Shown here: one piece after another, positions 63,180 through 64,000 of the stretch | How the letters are laid out: every line of letters begins with the position of its first letter | How positions within the stretch are numbered: the stretch's first letter is position 1 | NCBI GenBank assembly: GCA_018881555.1 | Contig: JACAXG010000076.1 | Location: forward strand, 2,242,003 to 2,306,002 | DNA: 64,000 nt | From: Amblyornis subalaris | Lineage: Eukaryota; Chordata; Aves; Passeriformes; Ptilonorhynchidae | Direction of reading: 5' to 3' | The notes under the pieces: generated by a model | The model's input: only the letters and a program-made list of their open reading frames with translations | Database searches by the model: none | What the model was told of the DNA's origin: nothing | Position numbers and translations under genes: made by a program

Positions 63180-64000
63180 TCCGAGAGGTGTTTGCAGCAG
63201 CGAGGGAGCTGCCGGTGCCTCCGGAGCGCCGCGGTGCCGTCTCCATCCGGAGCATCACCGGCTCCTCGAGGCGCTTGGCTGCTGGGCAGGAAACCAGACC
63301 CTGGAAGGGTTCGTGAGAGGTGCGTGGGGAGCACAAGGCACCTCTCCAGCTCCTCCTGCCTGTCACATCCCCCGGGAAAAGCTGGGGTGAATCCCCGGAG
63401 CTGGGTGTGACTGGAGGATGTGCCGCAGGAGCGGGGGGAGGGGGTGTGGCTGCTGCCTGCCCTGCCCTTGCCCGCCGGCTGAGGATGCCCAGAGCATCCC
63501 TGTCCTTTCTCCAGGTCCTGGCCCAGCCACCTGCGGAGGGAGGACATCGAGGGGGAAATCCCGGCAGCGGAGGCACCCGCGGGGCCCAGGCCCTCCGAGG
63601 GGCCACGAATTGCCGCAGTAATCCTGCCACACGACGTGGATTTACTGCTCCTCCCGCCCCACAGCTCTGGCACGGGGCCTCTCCCGCCCCGCTCCTCCTC
63701 CTGGCGTCGCCAGTGGTACCCGGGGCGTTTCCAAGGTGTTCTCAGATTCCCGCTGGGAAAGCGCTGCACAAACGCTTAAAGTCATAAACGTTTACGGTGC
63801 AAAGATCACCCCTGCTGGGAGGCAGCGAGCAGCAGCTGCTGGCAGGGGAGGGCGGTACTTTGAGCCCTGGGCCTGGGGGAGCCCGGAGCCGCCCCGGCTC
63901 CTCCCGGCTGGGTTTGGGTGCTGCCCTGGCACCTCCTCTGCGCATCGCCGCCTCCGCTCCGCGCCGCTCCCGCACTGCTCCGCTCCCTGCGCACGGCCGG
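63180..64000. promoter_or_regulatory. CpG-rich region at the right edge
   Basis: CpG density rises from about 63180 and is highest in the last 150 bases. It resembles the shoulder of a CpG island whose centre is outside the window. It could be the promoter of a further KCNT1 isoform. ORFs on both strands overlap and show no known domain. Confidence 0.4.

Larger units (their letters stand above)
48305..64000 (+). other. KCNT1: KCNT1 intron 2 (continues beyond the window)
   Basis: No exon encoding the next part of the channel is visible in the remaining 15.7 kb, so this is treated as one intron. It holds a 19-bp triplet repeat (48408-48464), a duplicated 24-mer (50027-50074), a 21-bp minisatellite (53440-53590) and CpG clusters at about 59160-59640 and from 63180 to the edge. 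The first exon of the Slack-B type isoform may lie in or after it, but I could not recognise it. Other ORFs here lack support. Confidence 0.6.

Overview
The window is vertebrate nuclear DNA, most likely from a bird. Five gene loci are recognisable by their proteins. Four old 3' ends of CR1-type LINEs, the typical avian interspersed repeat, lie between and inside genes. The first gene is GC-rich with very short introns, as on avian microchromosomes. Single ambiguous bases (n) are scattered throughout, a few inside exons. There are no prokaryotic features, no CRISPR array, no tRNA or rRNA, and no intact mobile element that I can support.

Layout. 1-8.0 kb: PHF19 (+), complete, 14 coding exons behind a CpG-island promoter and an untranslated first exon, encoding 586 aa. 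9.6-15.0 kb: a CUTA-type gene (-), coding exons complete except for the exact N terminus; a possible leader exon lies near 17.2 kb. 18.5-25.1 kb: PSMD5 (+), complete, 10 exons, 512 aa, with an unusual promoter of three 44-bp units. 26.3-28.0 kb: B3GALT9 (-), one intact coding exon of 376 codons. 35.0 kb to the end: the 5' part of KCNT1 (+). Two coding exons specify the long Slack-A type N terminus, separated by a 12.5-kb intron and followed by more than 15 kb of intron; the channel body lies beyond the window.

Orientation alternates: PHF19 and CUTA are tail to tail, CUTA and PSMD5 head to head, PSMD5 and B3GALT9 tail to tail, B3GALT9 and KCNT1 head to head. The genes do not form a pathway. 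PHF19 is a Polycomb (PRC2) accessory factor, CUTA a small trimeric protein of unclear role, PSMD5 a 26S proteasome assembly chaperone, B3GALT9 a predicted Golgi glycosyltransferase, and KCNT1 a sodium-activated potassium channel subunit. PHF19-CUTA-PSMD5-B3GALT9 matches the neighbourhood on human 9q33. KCNT1, which is far away on human 9q34, directly follows here, so this is a place where gene order differs between birds and mammals.

I found no previously undescribed system. The best leads are regulatory: the triple TCTCGCGA promoter repeat of PSMD5, the stacked CpG islands and alternative N termini of KCNT1, a 0.3-kb polypurine tract beside the KCNT1 promoter, a perfect 14-bp hairpin near 46.5 kb, and the altered metal-binding motif of B3GALT9.
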